A stretch of 64,000 nucleotides of DNA. It comes from an uncultured Hyphomonas sp. (lineage in GTDB: Bacteria > Pseudomonadota > Alphaproteobacteria > Caulobacterales > Hyphomonadaceae). Every line of letters starts with the position of its first letter. Position 1 is the stretch's first letter. Where the stretch lies: assembly GCF_963677035.1 (NCBI RefSeq), contig NZ_OY781472.1, positions 1,550,001 through 1,614,000 of the forward strand, given 5' to 3'. Made by a program: the position numbers and the translations under genes. Under the pieces are notes generated by a model that had not been told where the DNA came from, did not search any database, and saw only the letters and a program-made list of their open reading frames with translations. Below are positions 44,008 through 52,664 of this stretch, piece after piece.

Positions 44008-44503
44008 GGATGCCCCCACCCAGTTCCCCCTGAGCCGGCACAGCCGGCAATCGATTTATCCCGGTACAGATCTGTGGGACTCCAGCCATTGGTCATTGTA
44101 ACCACTCTCCGGCCCCTCCCATCAGAGCCGGATAATATTAACCATAATTCCAAGTGTCCGCCCGCGCTATCCCCGATAAAGTGAAATGCCGGTTTGCAGG
44201 GTTTGTCAGCTCCGTTCCCCCGGGGCGCGGGCGGGTTTTTCAACCAGAAAAAGGGATAACGGGCAGTCAATCAAAGGACCTGTCCCGAATTCGTGCAACA
44301 GGCGAAATTTTTAAAATCACTCCCCCAAGTACGATTTACCTTGGAAAAGCCCGGTTTTAGGGCGATTATGGCATTTGAAGTGCGCCATTTCAGGGCGTTT
44401 GGGTGGGGGAATTTGCGGCATGGTGCTTGCAATCCCGGGGAAATAGAAATTTGTACGCTGCTATGGATGCGCGGCGCACGGCTGTTGAGTAGTGGAGATA
44501 GAA
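44008..44503. other. Divergent intergenic region before the glycan locus
   Basis: These 496 bases contain no supportable gene or RNA. They probably hold the promoters of cheR-like and epimerase genes. A GCGCCATTTCAGGGCGTTT stretch near 44380 and a few weak inverted repeats are visible but unassigned. Confidence 0.4.
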
Positions 44504-45481
44504 ATGAAATCGGTTCTTGTTTGTGGCGCTGGTGGGTTTATTGGCGGACATCTGGTCCGGCGTCTCAAGCGTGAAGGCTTCTGGGTGCGCGGCGTTGACC
44601 TGAAAATGCACGAATTTGCCGAAACCGAAGCAGATGACTTTGTGGTCGGGGACCTGCGCGACCAGTCATTGGTCCGGGACGTGGTGGACCGGAAATTCGA
44701 CGAGATCTACCAGCTGGCGGCCGACATGGGCGGGGCGGGGTATATCTTCACCGGCGAAAACGATGCCGACGTGATGCACAATTCGGCAACGATCAATCTG
44801 AATGTTCTGGATGCGGCCCATAAGCGCAACTGCAAGCGTATCTTCTATTCTTCGTCCGCCTGCATGTACCCGGCCTATAATCAGGAAGATCCGGACAATC
44901 CGAACTGCCGCGAAGACAGCGCCTATCCGGCCGCGCCGGATAGCGAATATGGTTGGGAGAAACTGTTCTCCGAACGACTTTACCTATCTTACAATCGCAA
45001 TCACGGCATGGAAGCGCGCGTTGCGCGTTACCACAACATTTTCGGCCCGCAGGGCACGTGGGACGGCGGCAAGGAGAAGGCCCCGGCCGCGCTTTGCCGC
45101 AAGATCGCCAGGGCGAAGTCCGGCGACTCGATCGAGATCTGGGGCGATGGCGAGCAAACCCGCTCATTCCTCTATGTGGACGAGTGCCTGGAAGGCACGA
45201 TCCGCCTGACCCGGTCTGACTTTACCGGCCCGGTGAATGTCGGTTCGGAAGAGATGGTTACGATCAACCAGCTCGCCATGATGATTGCAGACGTGGCCGG
45301 CAAGAAGATCGAGCTGGAGCACATTCCGGGCCCGCTGGGCGTGCGTGGCCGCAACTCCGAAAATACGCTGATTTCCGAACGCCTTGGCTGGTCGCCGAGC
45401 CAGCCGTTGAGAACCGGCCTCGAGAAGACTTATGAGTGGATCGAGCGTCAGGTGAAGTCCAACGCGCGTGCGGCAGCCTGA
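44504..45481 (+). CDS. GDP-mannose 3,5-epimerase-like NAD-dependent epimerase
   Basis: The 325-residue extended SDR has the NAD motif CGAGGFIGGHL at residues 7-17. Its active-site sequence, SSSACMYPAYNQE (Cys120) and YGWEK (Tyr149, Lys153), closely resembles plant GDP-mannose 3,5-epimerase, whose catalytic Cys lies in SSACIYP. It would convert GDP-D-mannose to GDP-L-galactose or GDP-L-gulose. ATG 44504 follows GGAG; an in-frame GTG at 44492 is less likely. It opens the large glycan region, supplying a sugar donor. Confidence 0.82.
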   Translation: MKSVLVCGAGGFIGGHLVRRLKREGFWVRGVDLKMHEFAETEADDFVVGDLRDQSLVRDVVDRKFDEIYQLAADMGGAGYIFTGENDADVMHNSATINLNVLDAAHKRNCKRIFYSSSACMYPAYNQEDPDNPNCREDSAYPAAPDSEYGWEKLFSERLYLSYNRNHGMEARVARYHNIFGPQGTWDGGKEKAPAALCRKIARAKSGDSIEIWGDGEQTRSFLYVDECLEGTIRLTRSDFTGPVNVGSEEMVTINQLAMMIADVAGKKIELEHIPGPLGVRGRNSENTLISERLGWSPSQPLRTGLEKTYEWIERQVKSNARAAA

Positions 45482-45614
45482 ACCAGACTTAAGGGCCAGC
45501 AGATTTGAGGGTCAGAAGATTTAAGGGAAGGGGCTGGTTGGACTGACTGGCCCCGTTTCCGCTTCTGATATATCCAAGCCGTGCTTTCCTGCCGGCTGAA
45601 ACGGATACATACCT

Positions 45615-46130
45615 ATGGACCAGATGGCTGCCCAGCTGATCGGCTTTGCTGGCGATCACCCGCAATGGATTGCGGCGCTGGTCTTTGTGCTCGCCTTTTT
45701 CGAATTCGTCCCCTTCGTGTGGCTGGCGCTGGTCGGCGTGGCTGCGCTGGTCGGCCCGCACAATGTCAGCAATTTGTTGGCCGTTGTGGCGGCAGCAACG
45801 ATCGGCGGGGCGCTGGGCGACATCGCTCTTTACCTGATCGGCCAGAAGAATTCCGATCGCCTCAGCCGCATCTGGCCGTTCCGGAAGCATCCGAGCCTGA
45901 TTGCGAAGAGTGAAGTTTTCTGCGCCCGCTGGGGCCTCGGCGCTGTCGTGATCGGACGTTTTTCCGGTCCGGTCCGGGCAGGGGTGCCGGTCGTGGCGGG
46001 CGCTCTGCGCATGCCGGTGGTGACCTTTGCGATCGCCTCGGTTATTGCGGCGCTGATTGCGGCGGTCGTGTTCCTTGTCCCGGTTGCGGTCGGCGCGGGG
46101 ACGTTGTCCGGCATGTTCGGGCTGCACTGA
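45615..46130 (+). CDS. DedA-family membrane protein
   Basis: The 171-residue protein belongs to the DedA/SNARE-associated (VTT) family. It has four to five predicted helices. A re-entrant segment FFEFVPFVWLALVGVAAL carries the conserved Glu of the F/Y-x-E motif (about residue 30), and a GRFSGPVRAGVPVVAG motif lies near residue 115 with the conserved Arg. DedA proteins support phospholipid and undecaprenyl-phosphate recycling across the membrane. That suits a neighbourhood of lipid-linked glycan synthesis, although linkage to these genes is only positional. Confidence 0.9.
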   Translation: MDQMAAQLIGFAGDHPQWIAALVFVLAFFEFVPFVWLALVGVAALVGPHNVSNLLAVVAAATIGGALGDIALYLIGQKNSDRLSRIWPFRKHPSLIAKSEVFCARWGLGAVVIGRFSGPVRAGVPVVAGALRMPVVTFAIASVIAALIAAVVFLVPVAVGAGTLSGMFGLH

Positions 46131-46145
46131 CCCGTTCCTGAAAAC

Positions 46146-47036
46146 TCATGCAAGATCGCGGAAGGAGATCAGCTCGATCCCTTTTGCGGCCACTGCCGCT
46201 TTGACGGGCTCTGCTTTCAGGGCGGAAAGCTCGTGCGCCCAGTTATAGCCCCAGTGGAGCTTGTCTGAGGCCGGGTCGTCTTCCCCCGGATGGCACATGA
46301 GTTCGCAGGTGCCGGTTTGCGGCATGGCCGCGATGACTTTCAACAGGGCGTCCGTGCCGAGCTTGCCACCGAAATAGAAGCCGGCGAACCGGTCGGTCGT
46401 CGGGCCAAATGCTTTCCGGACGCGGCGGCAGAAATGGTTGAGCACGACCTGCTGCGCCACGCGGGAAAGACCGCCGGGCGAGACCAGCATATAGGGGCTG
46501 ACAGGCTCTCGCGGCAGGCGCATCGGGGCGATATCATGTTTGCGGCCGAGGTCCTGCGCGACGGACAGGATGCCGGGGAGCATGTGCACATGCTGGTGGC
46601 TGTCGAGGTGGGACAGCGCAAGACCGGCCTCCCGGATGCGCGTGATCTGGGCATCCAGCTCCAGCCGCACTTCCTCCGGATTGATCCGGCCCTGGAAATA
46701 GCGCTTGGCAAACACGGTGATGTGTTTGTGGAAATGGCCGGTCTCGTCTAGGAGGCTGGGGATCTTCGCCGGATCGGTCAGCGGGCGTTCCTCAATCAGG
46801 GTGAGGTGGACGCCAAGATCGAGGGAGGGCGTTGCCTTCGCGGTCCTGACCGCATGATCGAAGGCCGGGGCACAGGCCATGATCGAGGTGGACGTGAGGA
46901 TGCCATTGAGATGCGCGTCGGCGACGCCGTCATTCACCCGTTCCGACAGGCCGAAATCGTCCGCATGCACGATCAGGCGCAGGCCATCTTTCGCGGTCTT
47001 GCCCGTTGCCGGCGTGAGAGGGGCGGTTTCGGTCAT
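46146..47036 (-). CDS. YdjC/ChbG/HpnK-type polysaccharide or glycolipid deacetylase
   Basis: The 296-residue protein has the YdjC metal-site motifs: VHADDFGLSERVN (Asp-Asp near residue 25) and HLDSHQHVHMLPGI (two His near 140). The family removes N-acetyl groups from sugars or sugar-lipids (ChbG on chitobiose, HpnK on hopanoid glycosides). Its start overlaps the stop of the upstream GT39-like gene by four bases (ATGA), so it probably deacetylates the sugar that the transferase adds. A chitooligosaccharide role is less likely in this context. Confidence 0.85.
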   Translation of the reverse strand: MTETAPLTPATGKTAKDGLRLIVHADDFGLSERVNDGVADAHLNGILTSTSIMACAPAFDHAVRTAKATPSLDLGVHLTLIEERPLTDPAKIPSLLDETGHFHKHITVFAKRYFQGRINPEEVRLELDAQITRIREAGLALSHLDSHQHVHMLPGILSVAQDLGRKHDIAPMRLPREPVSPYMLVSPGGLSRVAQQVVLNHFCRRVRKAFGPTTDRFAGFYFGGKLGTDALLKVIAAMPQTGTCELMCHPGEDDPASDKLHWGYNWAHELSALKAEPVKAAVAAKGIELISFRDLA

Positions 47037-48613
47037 GGCGCGGGAGAGGCCTCGGCGATTGTCGGGAAGGCATACCAGGTCTCGGTGTTGTCACGCGAGT
47101 GGATGACCATCGGCTTGCGCCCGCCGGAGCGTTCGCTGGCGCGCTTCATCAGCCGGTCGAACCGCTCGTCCAGCCAGCGCGGCTGGTATTTCGAGGTGCG
47201 CAGGATGTAGACCGTCGGCGTCTCTCCATAGGTCGGACCATAGCCCCATGGCCAGTTGCGGGTGGAGGCGACATAGTCCGGATCGAAATACGGGATCTGG
47301 AAACGCACTTTGTCCGGATCGTTTTCCGGGAAGAGGAGCGTATCGCCCCATGGATAGAGTTCCACCGTGGTCAGCCCGTCTTCCTGGATGCCGCTCATAT
47401 AGGCTTCCAGTACGGCGCGGTCTTCGGGCGTAAAGTAGGGCACGTCATCGGCGATGACCATGCCGTTGACATTCAGTTCCTGCAGATAGCCTTTCGGGCC
47501 TTCGATCCGGCCAGTCTTCAGGAAGAACAGGCCCGCGACCGCCACAAGCGCGAGCGATGCGCCAAGAGAAATCAGCGCCCGGTCCGGATAGCGCCGGCGC
47601 ACATCTTTCACGAGGATCTCGATCAGGGCGAGCGCGGCCAGAAGATAGGCGAAATCGTTGAACACGTCATACCATTGTTCCTCGCGCACACGGCTCATCA
47701 GCCAGGCGCCGACCGCGAAAGCGGTGAGGTGGGCAACCGGCACCTTGCGCCAGATCGCCAGCGCCCAGATCGCGAAGATCGAGATCAGGCCCACGGCATG
47801 CCAGCCGCCGAATTCCAGGGTGCCCTTATTGGCCGATGTTGTCTCCGACATGCGGTAGGCGAGATCATGCTCGAAGGCGGCCCAGTGGGTGAAGATGTAG
47901 AGCGCCTGCGCCGCCCAGGCGGCAACGCCGATGCCGATCACGATTATGCCGGTGCGGCTTGGCCAGTTCTTCCACAGCTTGCCGGCGAAGATGGCGTAGA
48001 AGAAGACCGGCGCGCCCATCAGCATGGCGTTCGGGTGGATCACGGCAGACCCGCCAAGCAGGCCGAGCGCGACCCAATAGCGTTTGTTTTGCACAAGAAG
48101 CAGCGCGCCGCAGATGATGGTGAACATGATGGCTTCCATGCGGGCATTGTTGGCCATGGAAACGAAATGCCCGTTCAGCAGGAAAGCGCCGATCAGGATC
48201 AGGCTGACCGCGGCGATTTTGCGAGTACGCATAGCAATGGCAAGGAGGCCGAAGCCGGCGAGTGTCGCGACAAGGGAGACCGCACGGGCGATCTCCAGCG
48301 AAAAGCCGGTGACCTTGAAGACCAGTCCCATGATGAGGGGATAGCCATAGGGCAGTAGAAGGAGCGGGCGGTCCGGGTCGATCTCCGGCGCGATGAAATC
48401 ATTCCAGCGCTCAAATCCGCGCGCCTGCCAAAGGAAATAGGCTTCGTCGCCCCATGGTGCCGGCAAGGTAAGTCCGGCGGCCATGTGTACGGCAATCATC
48501 AGGATGCCGATGAGGGCCGCGCCCGTGAGGAAGAGGCCTGCGCGTAATGTCCAGCTGTCGTCCCCACCGCGCAGGAAACGCATGAGCTTCTGAAGTGTCT
48601 GAGCTGCGTCCAT
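47033..48613 (-). CDS. GT39-like lipid-linked sugar transferase, polytopic
   Basis: Starting at ATG 48613 (AGGAG 8 bases upstream), the 526-residue protein has about ten or more membrane helices. The first periplasmic loop contains PWGDEAYFLWQARG with the Asp-Glu pair that binds polyprenyl-phosphate sugars in GT39/ArnT-type enzymes. A soluble C-terminal domain of about 170 residues follows. It moves a sugar from a lipid carrier onto a glycan or lipid on the outer face. The four-base overlap with the deacetylase gene indicates one operon. Confidence 0.85.
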   Translation of the reverse strand: MDAAQTLQKLMRFLRGGDDSWTLRAGLFLTGAALIGILMIAVHMAAGLTLPAPWGDEAYFLWQARGFERWNDFIAPEIDPDRPLLLLPYGYPLIMGLVFKVTGFSLEIARAVSLVATLAGFGLLAIAMRTRKIAAVSLILIGAFLLNGHFVSMANNARMEAIMFTIICGALLLVQNKRYWVALGLLGGSAVIHPNAMLMGAPVFFYAIFAGKLWKNWPSRTGIIVIGIGVAAWAAQALYIFTHWAAFEHDLAYRMSETTSANKGTLEFGGWHAVGLISIFAIWALAIWRKVPVAHLTAFAVGAWLMSRVREEQWYDVFNDFAYLLAALALIEILVKDVRRRYPDRALISLGASLALVAVAGLFFLKTGRIEGPKGYLQELNVNGMVIADDVPYFTPEDRAVLEAYMSGIQEDGLTTVELYPWGDTLLFPENDPDKVRFQIPYFDPDYVASTRNWPWGYGPTYGETPTVYILRTSKYQPRWLDERFDRLMKRASERSGGRKPMVIHSRDNTETWYAFPTIAEASPAP

Positions 48614-48651
48614 GCGCCTTGCTCCTCCCATCTGGCTGCCTCTGAGGGCCG

Positions 48652-49869
48652 CTACATTCTCTGGTCGAGATTTTTCTCTGTTTCGATGTGGGCAAAATTC
48701 TGGATCACCGAAGCGATGGTTTCCACCACATCCGCTTTTTGCACCTTGCCGGATGTATCGCTGACCAGAGCGCCCAGCCGGTCGATGAAATCCGGACCAA
48801 TCTTCGCCTTGGCGTGGCGGATGGCCAGCACGCTGTCCATGCCGATCTCGTGGGAGACTTCGTCCACACCGACAAATTCTTCATAGGGCTTTTCGCCGCT
48901 TGTATCGAGCGGGGTGAGGAGCAGGGGCCACTTGCCCTGTTTGCGCAGCGCGGCCACTTCATGGCGGGCCTCGGCCTCGTCCTCGAACGGAACGGCTTCG
49001 AAGCCGGTGAGCTTCAGCACGTCCGCCGCAATGGCTTCCAGAAGGCGTAGTTCTTTTTCCGGGTCGAGGCGCGGGATGATGATTTCATCCTGTCCGCCCA
49101 GCAGCGACGCCAGAAGGCAGATCTCGCCGGCTTCGGCGCGGGTGACGAAATAGCGGCGCGTGCCGCGCGGGGCCGCCAGCGGCTGGCCGAGTTCGATCCG
49201 GCGCAGCCAGGCTTGCGGCAGGCTGCCATTGGAGAAGAGCACATTGGCGAACCGCGCCGACGACACATTCATGCCGGCGGTGGGGCTCGCGCTGAACAGC
49301 ACGTCTTCCATCAGGCGCTTGGTCGCGCCCATCAGGCTGGTCGGGTTGGCGGCCTTGTCGGTGGAGACACCGAAGAAGCGCGCGGTGCCGCCGCGCGCCG
49401 CGATCCAGGACTTGAAACGGGCCTGGCGCACGACATTGGTGTCCAGCATCTGGAGCAGGGAGTAGATGTCCTTCTCGGAACGCACATGTTTCAGGGCGGC
49501 GAAATTCATCACGACATCGTAGGGGGCTTCGGAATTGATCAGACGTTCCGTGACCGGAGCGCCAAAATCGATCGGCCACATCCGGAGATCGAGACTGGCC
49601 GGAAGGTCCATGCCGGACCGCAGGTCGCGCACCAGTTCGGCAAGATAGTTTTCCGAATGGTCGATAACGTGGACGGCGGCCGGTTCGAACCGGATCAGTG
49701 CACGCAGTGTGGCCGACCCGATGGAGCCGCCCCCGCCGACGATCAGGACGCGCTTGCCGGTGACGGCCTCGCGGATACGGGCTTCATTGGCTGCAATGTC
49801 GCCCTCGAAGAAAGAGCGCGTGCGCGCCACGACATGCTGGTCGAACCGGTCGGGGGAGAGGTCGCTCAT
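48652..49869 (-). CDS. Polysaccharide biosynthesis NDP-sugar 4,6-dehydratase-like (CapD/PseB family)
   Basis: The 405-residue SDR has the NAD motif VGGGGSIGSATLRAL near residue 46 and active-site STDKAANPTSLMGATKR near residue 175, matching the soluble CapD/FlaA1/PseB branch that makes 4-keto-6-deoxy sugars from UDP-GlcNAc. About 35 residues before the Rossmann fold and 130 residues after it extend beyond the usual PseB size. ATG 49869 lies three bases after the upstream GT2 stop; a GTG at 49875 would overlap it. The gene is downstream in a five-gene minus-strand operon. Confidence 0.83.
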   Translation of the reverse strand: MSDLSPDRFDQHVVARTRSFFEGDIAANEARIREAVTGKRVLIVGGGGSIGSATLRALIRFEPAAVHVIDHSENYLAELVRDLRSGMDLPASLDLRMWPIDFGAPVTERLINSEAPYDVVMNFAALKHVRSEKDIYSLLQMLDTNVVRQARFKSWIAARGGTARFFGVSTDKAANPTSLMGATKRLMEDVLFSASPTAGMNVSSARFANVLFSNGSLPQAWLRRIELGQPLAAPRGTRRYFVTRAEAGEICLLASLLGGQDEIIIPRLDPEKELRLLEAIAADVLKLTGFEAVPFEDEAEARHEVAALRKQGKWPLLLTPLDTSGEKPYEEFVGVDEVSHEIGMDSVLAIRHAKAKIGPDFIDRLGALVSDTSGKVQKADVVETIASVIQNFAHIETEKNLDQRM

Positions 49870-49871
49870 GC

Positions 49872-50855
49872 TCACGATACGGTCTCCTTGCGGGCTCCGG
49901 CGTCCGCGTCTGCATTGGCGCCGAATTTGTCACCAACAAGGTAACGCGGACGGTTTTTCACTTCGTCGAAGATCAGGCCGACATATTCGCCGAGCACGCC
50001 GAGGAAGAAGAGGTTCATAGACAGGCCGAAGGCGCCGAGCGCGAACAGGGAGGCCCAGCCGGGTACGACGATGTCTTCGAAGAAGAGGTAGACGGTGAGG
50101 TAGTAAGCGCCGGAGAGGGCGCTGAAGGTGGCGAAGATCAGGCCAAGCCAGATGCAGACACGCAGAGGCAGTTTGGAGAAGGAAAAGATGCCATTCGTCG
50201 CGAACAGGATCAGCGCGGCGAGGGAATAGTTCGACTGGCCTGCAAACCGCTTCTCCGGGACGAAGGAAATGTAAGAGATGCGATAGCCGACCCAGGTGAC
50301 AAGACCGCGGAAGAACGGATTGTGTTCGCGGAACTGGGTCCGGAACACATCAGCCACTTTGCGCGACAGAAGGCGGAAATCGGCCGACCCCGCATTCAGG
50401 TCGATCCCGGTCATGCGTTCGAACACGCCATAGAACATGCGCGAGGTGACGCGCTTGCCGAAGGAAATCTTCTGGTCGTCATGGCGGAGTGTCTGGACGA
50501 TTTCGGAACCGCCGCGCCATTCCTCGATCAGTTTCGGGATCAGCGAAGGTGGATGCTGCATGTCGCTGTCGAGCATGATGACGGCGTCGCCGCGCGTCTC
50601 GTCGATCCCGGCAATCAGCGCCGCCTGGTGGCCGAAGCGGCGCGACATGACGAGAACGGTCACATTGTCGGTTTTCTCGGCTATGCCCTGCAGGATTTCA
50701 TCGCTGCGGTCCGGCGGGGAGGGGTCAACGACATAGATGTAGCGAAACTTGTACTCATTATAGAGCGGCTCGGTCGCTTCGATCAGCGCCTTGTGGAAGG
50801 TTTCGATTGCCGCTTCCTCACGGAAGACCGGACAGACGATATCAATACTCAACAT
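49872..50855 (-). CDS. Family 2 glycosyltransferase, membrane-anchored (DPM/ArnC/GtrB-like)
   Basis: The 327-residue protein has an N-terminal GT-A domain (VCPVFREEAAIETF, YVVDPSPPDRSDEI and the DXD-like MLDSDMQHPP) and two C-terminal membrane helices (about 235-260 and 270-295). This is the layout of enzymes that make polyprenyl-phosphate sugars. It could supply the lipid-linked donor for the GT39-like enzyme in the same operon. Its start overlaps the upstream epimerase stop by seven bases. Confidence 0.88.
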   Translation of the reverse strand: MLSIDIVCPVFREEAAIETFHKALIEATEPLYNEYKFRYIYVVDPSPPDRSDEILQGIAEKTDNVTVLVMSRRFGHQAALIAGIDETRGDAVIMLDSDMQHPPSLIPKLIEEWRGGSEIVQTLRHDDQKISFGKRVTSRMFYGVFERMTGIDLNAGSADFRLLSRKVADVFRTQFREHNPFFRGLVTWVGYRISYISFVPEKRFAGQSNYSLAALILFATNGIFSFSKLPLRVCIWLGLIFATFSALSGAYYLTVYLFFEDIVVPGWASLFALGAFGLSMNLFFLGVLGEYVGLIFDEVKNRPRYLVGDKFGANADADAGARKETVS

Positions 50856-51739
50856 GTGGCTTGTGCCTCGATCACCGATTGCATGCCTTGTTCAAATCCG
50901 ATCTGCGGGCGCCAGCCTGTGGCCGCAGTCAGGGCGGAGATGTCTGCAATGACATCCATGACTTCATTTTCGCGGCGCTCTCCGCGGTCGGAATAGGGTT
51001 TGTCTGTACCAGCTGCCTTCAGGCAGGCGGCGATGACGTCGCCAATGGAATAGGATCGGCCGGAGCCGACATTATAGGTGCCACCACCTGACATTCCGAT
51101 CGTACTGATTATTGCCTCCACCACATCGTCTACATGGACGAAATCCCGGCGCGGGGCGAGGTCTGCCACGACGATTTCCTTCACCGACGGGGCAACGGCC
51201 TGTCTGGCAATCGTTGGTATCAGGAAGGAGCTCTTCTGGCCGGGACCGTAGGCATTGAAGAGACGTAGCACGGTGACGTCCACGCCGAAATTGGCGGCGA
51301 AGAAGCGGCAGGCGTCCTCAGCGGCGAGTTTGGACCAGGCATAGGGATTGGCCGGGCGGGGTGGAAAATCTTCCGATACGGGCACCGGGGCGCCGGCGCC
51401 GTACACGAATGTGCTGATGAAGGTCATTGGCACACCGGCGCGGCGGCACTGGTCCAGCACACGTACGGTGCCGTGCGTGTTCACCAGGTGGTAGTTCGCC
51501 GGATCGGTCCAGCTGTCCGGTACGAAGGAAAGCCCGCCAAGGTGAAAAACATGTCCGGCGCCCTCCAGCGGCAGATCGCCAGTCAGCAGGTCTCCTCCGG
51601 TGGAGCGGGAAAAGCCTGCAACCTCCACGCCCAGTGCTTCCAGCCGCGCGGCGAGCCGGCGGCCGATAAAACCGGTTTCCCCGGTCACGACGATGCGGCC
51701 GGGGAGATCCTGTTTTGAAGAAAGGGCAGGTTCGGGCAC
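50849..51739 (-). CDS. NAD-dependent epimerase/dehydratase
   Basis: GTG at 51739 follows the upstream stop by one base and gives 296 residues, beginning just before the NAD motif VTGETGFIGRRL (residues 16-27). The active-site Tyr-xxx-Lys is in NPYAWSKLAAE near residue 137. The fold is that of UDP-glucose 4-epimerase or GDP-mannose-derived reductases. The precise sugar is not readable. It is cotranscribed with a nucleotidyltransferase upstream and a GT2 downstream, so it probably finishes a nucleotide sugar they use. Confidence 0.85.
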   Translation of the reverse strand: MPEPALSSKQDLPGRIVVTGETGFIGRRLAARLEALGVEVAGFSRSTGGDLLTGDLPLEGAGHVFHLGGLSFVPDSWTDPANYHLVNTHGTVRVLDQCRRAGVPMTFISTFVYGAGAPVPVSEDFPPRPANPYAWSKLAAEDACRFFAANFGVDVTVLRLFNAYGPGQKSSFLIPTIARQAVAPSVKEIVVADLAPRRDFVHVDDVVEAIISTIGMSGGGTYNVGSGRSYSIGDVIAACLKAAGTDKPYSDRGERRENEVMDVIADISALTAATGWRPQIGFEQGMQSVIEAQATC

Positions 51740-51740
51740 G

Positions 51741-52460
51741 TCAGAGTCCCAGTTTCGTGCGCAGCTCCGGCCATTCGTCGACGGCACGGAAATAGTCATC
51801 CGGGCGGCCGATATCGAGCCAGTAGCCCTCATGCGTCTGCACGTTTACATCGCGCTTTTCGTCGAGGAAGCGCAGCATCAGCTGGTCGAAGCCATAGGCC
51901 TGATCTTCCGGAATGAAGTCCAGCACGCGGCGGCTGAGGCAGTAGACGCCCATGGAAACGAGATAGGGGGTGCGCGGCTTCTCGGTGAATGAGACGAGAT
52001 GGTCGGCGTCACAGCCTAGCACACCATAATCGATCAGCTGTTCGCGCTTGGACGCTGCGATGGTGAACAGGCGGTTGTCGTTTTCGTGATTGGTGAAGAA
52101 GTCGCCGAAATCGAGGTCACAGAGAATGTCGCCATTCATGACGATGAAGTTTTCCGGCAGCTCCTCCATCAGGTGCAGCGGCCCCATCGTACCCAGTGGC
52201 TTGGTCTCCAGGGAGTATTCGATGCTGACGCCCAGCTGGCTTCCGTCGCCGAAATAGGCGCGCAGGATGTCTGCCTGGTGGTTCACCGCCAGAATGATGC
52301 GGCTGAACCCTTTGCGAGCCAGCTGCTTGATGATGACTTCCAGAATCGGGGATTCACCAACCGGCATAAGGGGTTTGGGCAGCACGACCGTGTAGGGGCG
52401 CAGGCGCGATCCGAGGCCCCCCGCCAGAATGACGGCTGTGCGGCCGGTATCGTTACTCAT
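51741..52460 (-). CDS. Sugar-1-phosphate nucleotidyltransferase (HddC/RmlA-like)
   Basis: The 239-residue enzyme has the nucleotidyltransferase signature AGGLGSRLRPYTVVLPKPLM at residues 13-32 and the metal site VMNGDILCDLDF near residue 106. It is the short, single-domain type typical of D-glycero-alpha-D-manno-heptose-1-phosphate guanylyltransferase and mannose-1-phosphate guanylyltransferases. It activates a sugar phosphate with NTP. It is first in the minus-strand operon 46146-52460, and AGGAG precedes its ATG by 8 bases. Confidence 0.87.
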   Translation of the reverse strand: MSNDTGRTAVILAGGLGSRLRPYTVVLPKPLMPVGESPILEVIIKQLARKGFSRIILAVNHQADILRAYFGDGSQLGVSIEYSLETKPLGTMGPLHLMEELPENFIVMNGDILCDLDFGDFFTNHENDNRLFTIAASKREQLIDYGVLGCDADHLVSFTEKPRTPYLVSMGVYCLSRRVLDFIPEDQAYGFDQLMLRFLDEKRDVNVQTHEGYWLDIGRPDDYFRAVDEWPELRTKLGL

Positions 52461-52664
52461 ATTAATACTCCTGTCCCCAGTCAGTGCAGCTGAAACCGCG
52501 TAACCGAATTAAGCGGAAAAGGCTGCAACTTCCTTGCCATTTAAACAAGAAATGCCATGAGCACCGGATGCAAACAGGGACACTTCTGAGGCGAGTCATG
52601 GACAGACCCGTAATCCTGTGAGGAGATTCAGGTCGACTGGCATGCACAATGCACAAAATGGACG

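Noticed and set aside
47099..48358. 419-codon plus-strand open frame
   Set aside because: Antisense to the polytopic GT39-like gene; the translation is a mix of charged residues with no membrane or catalytic pattern.
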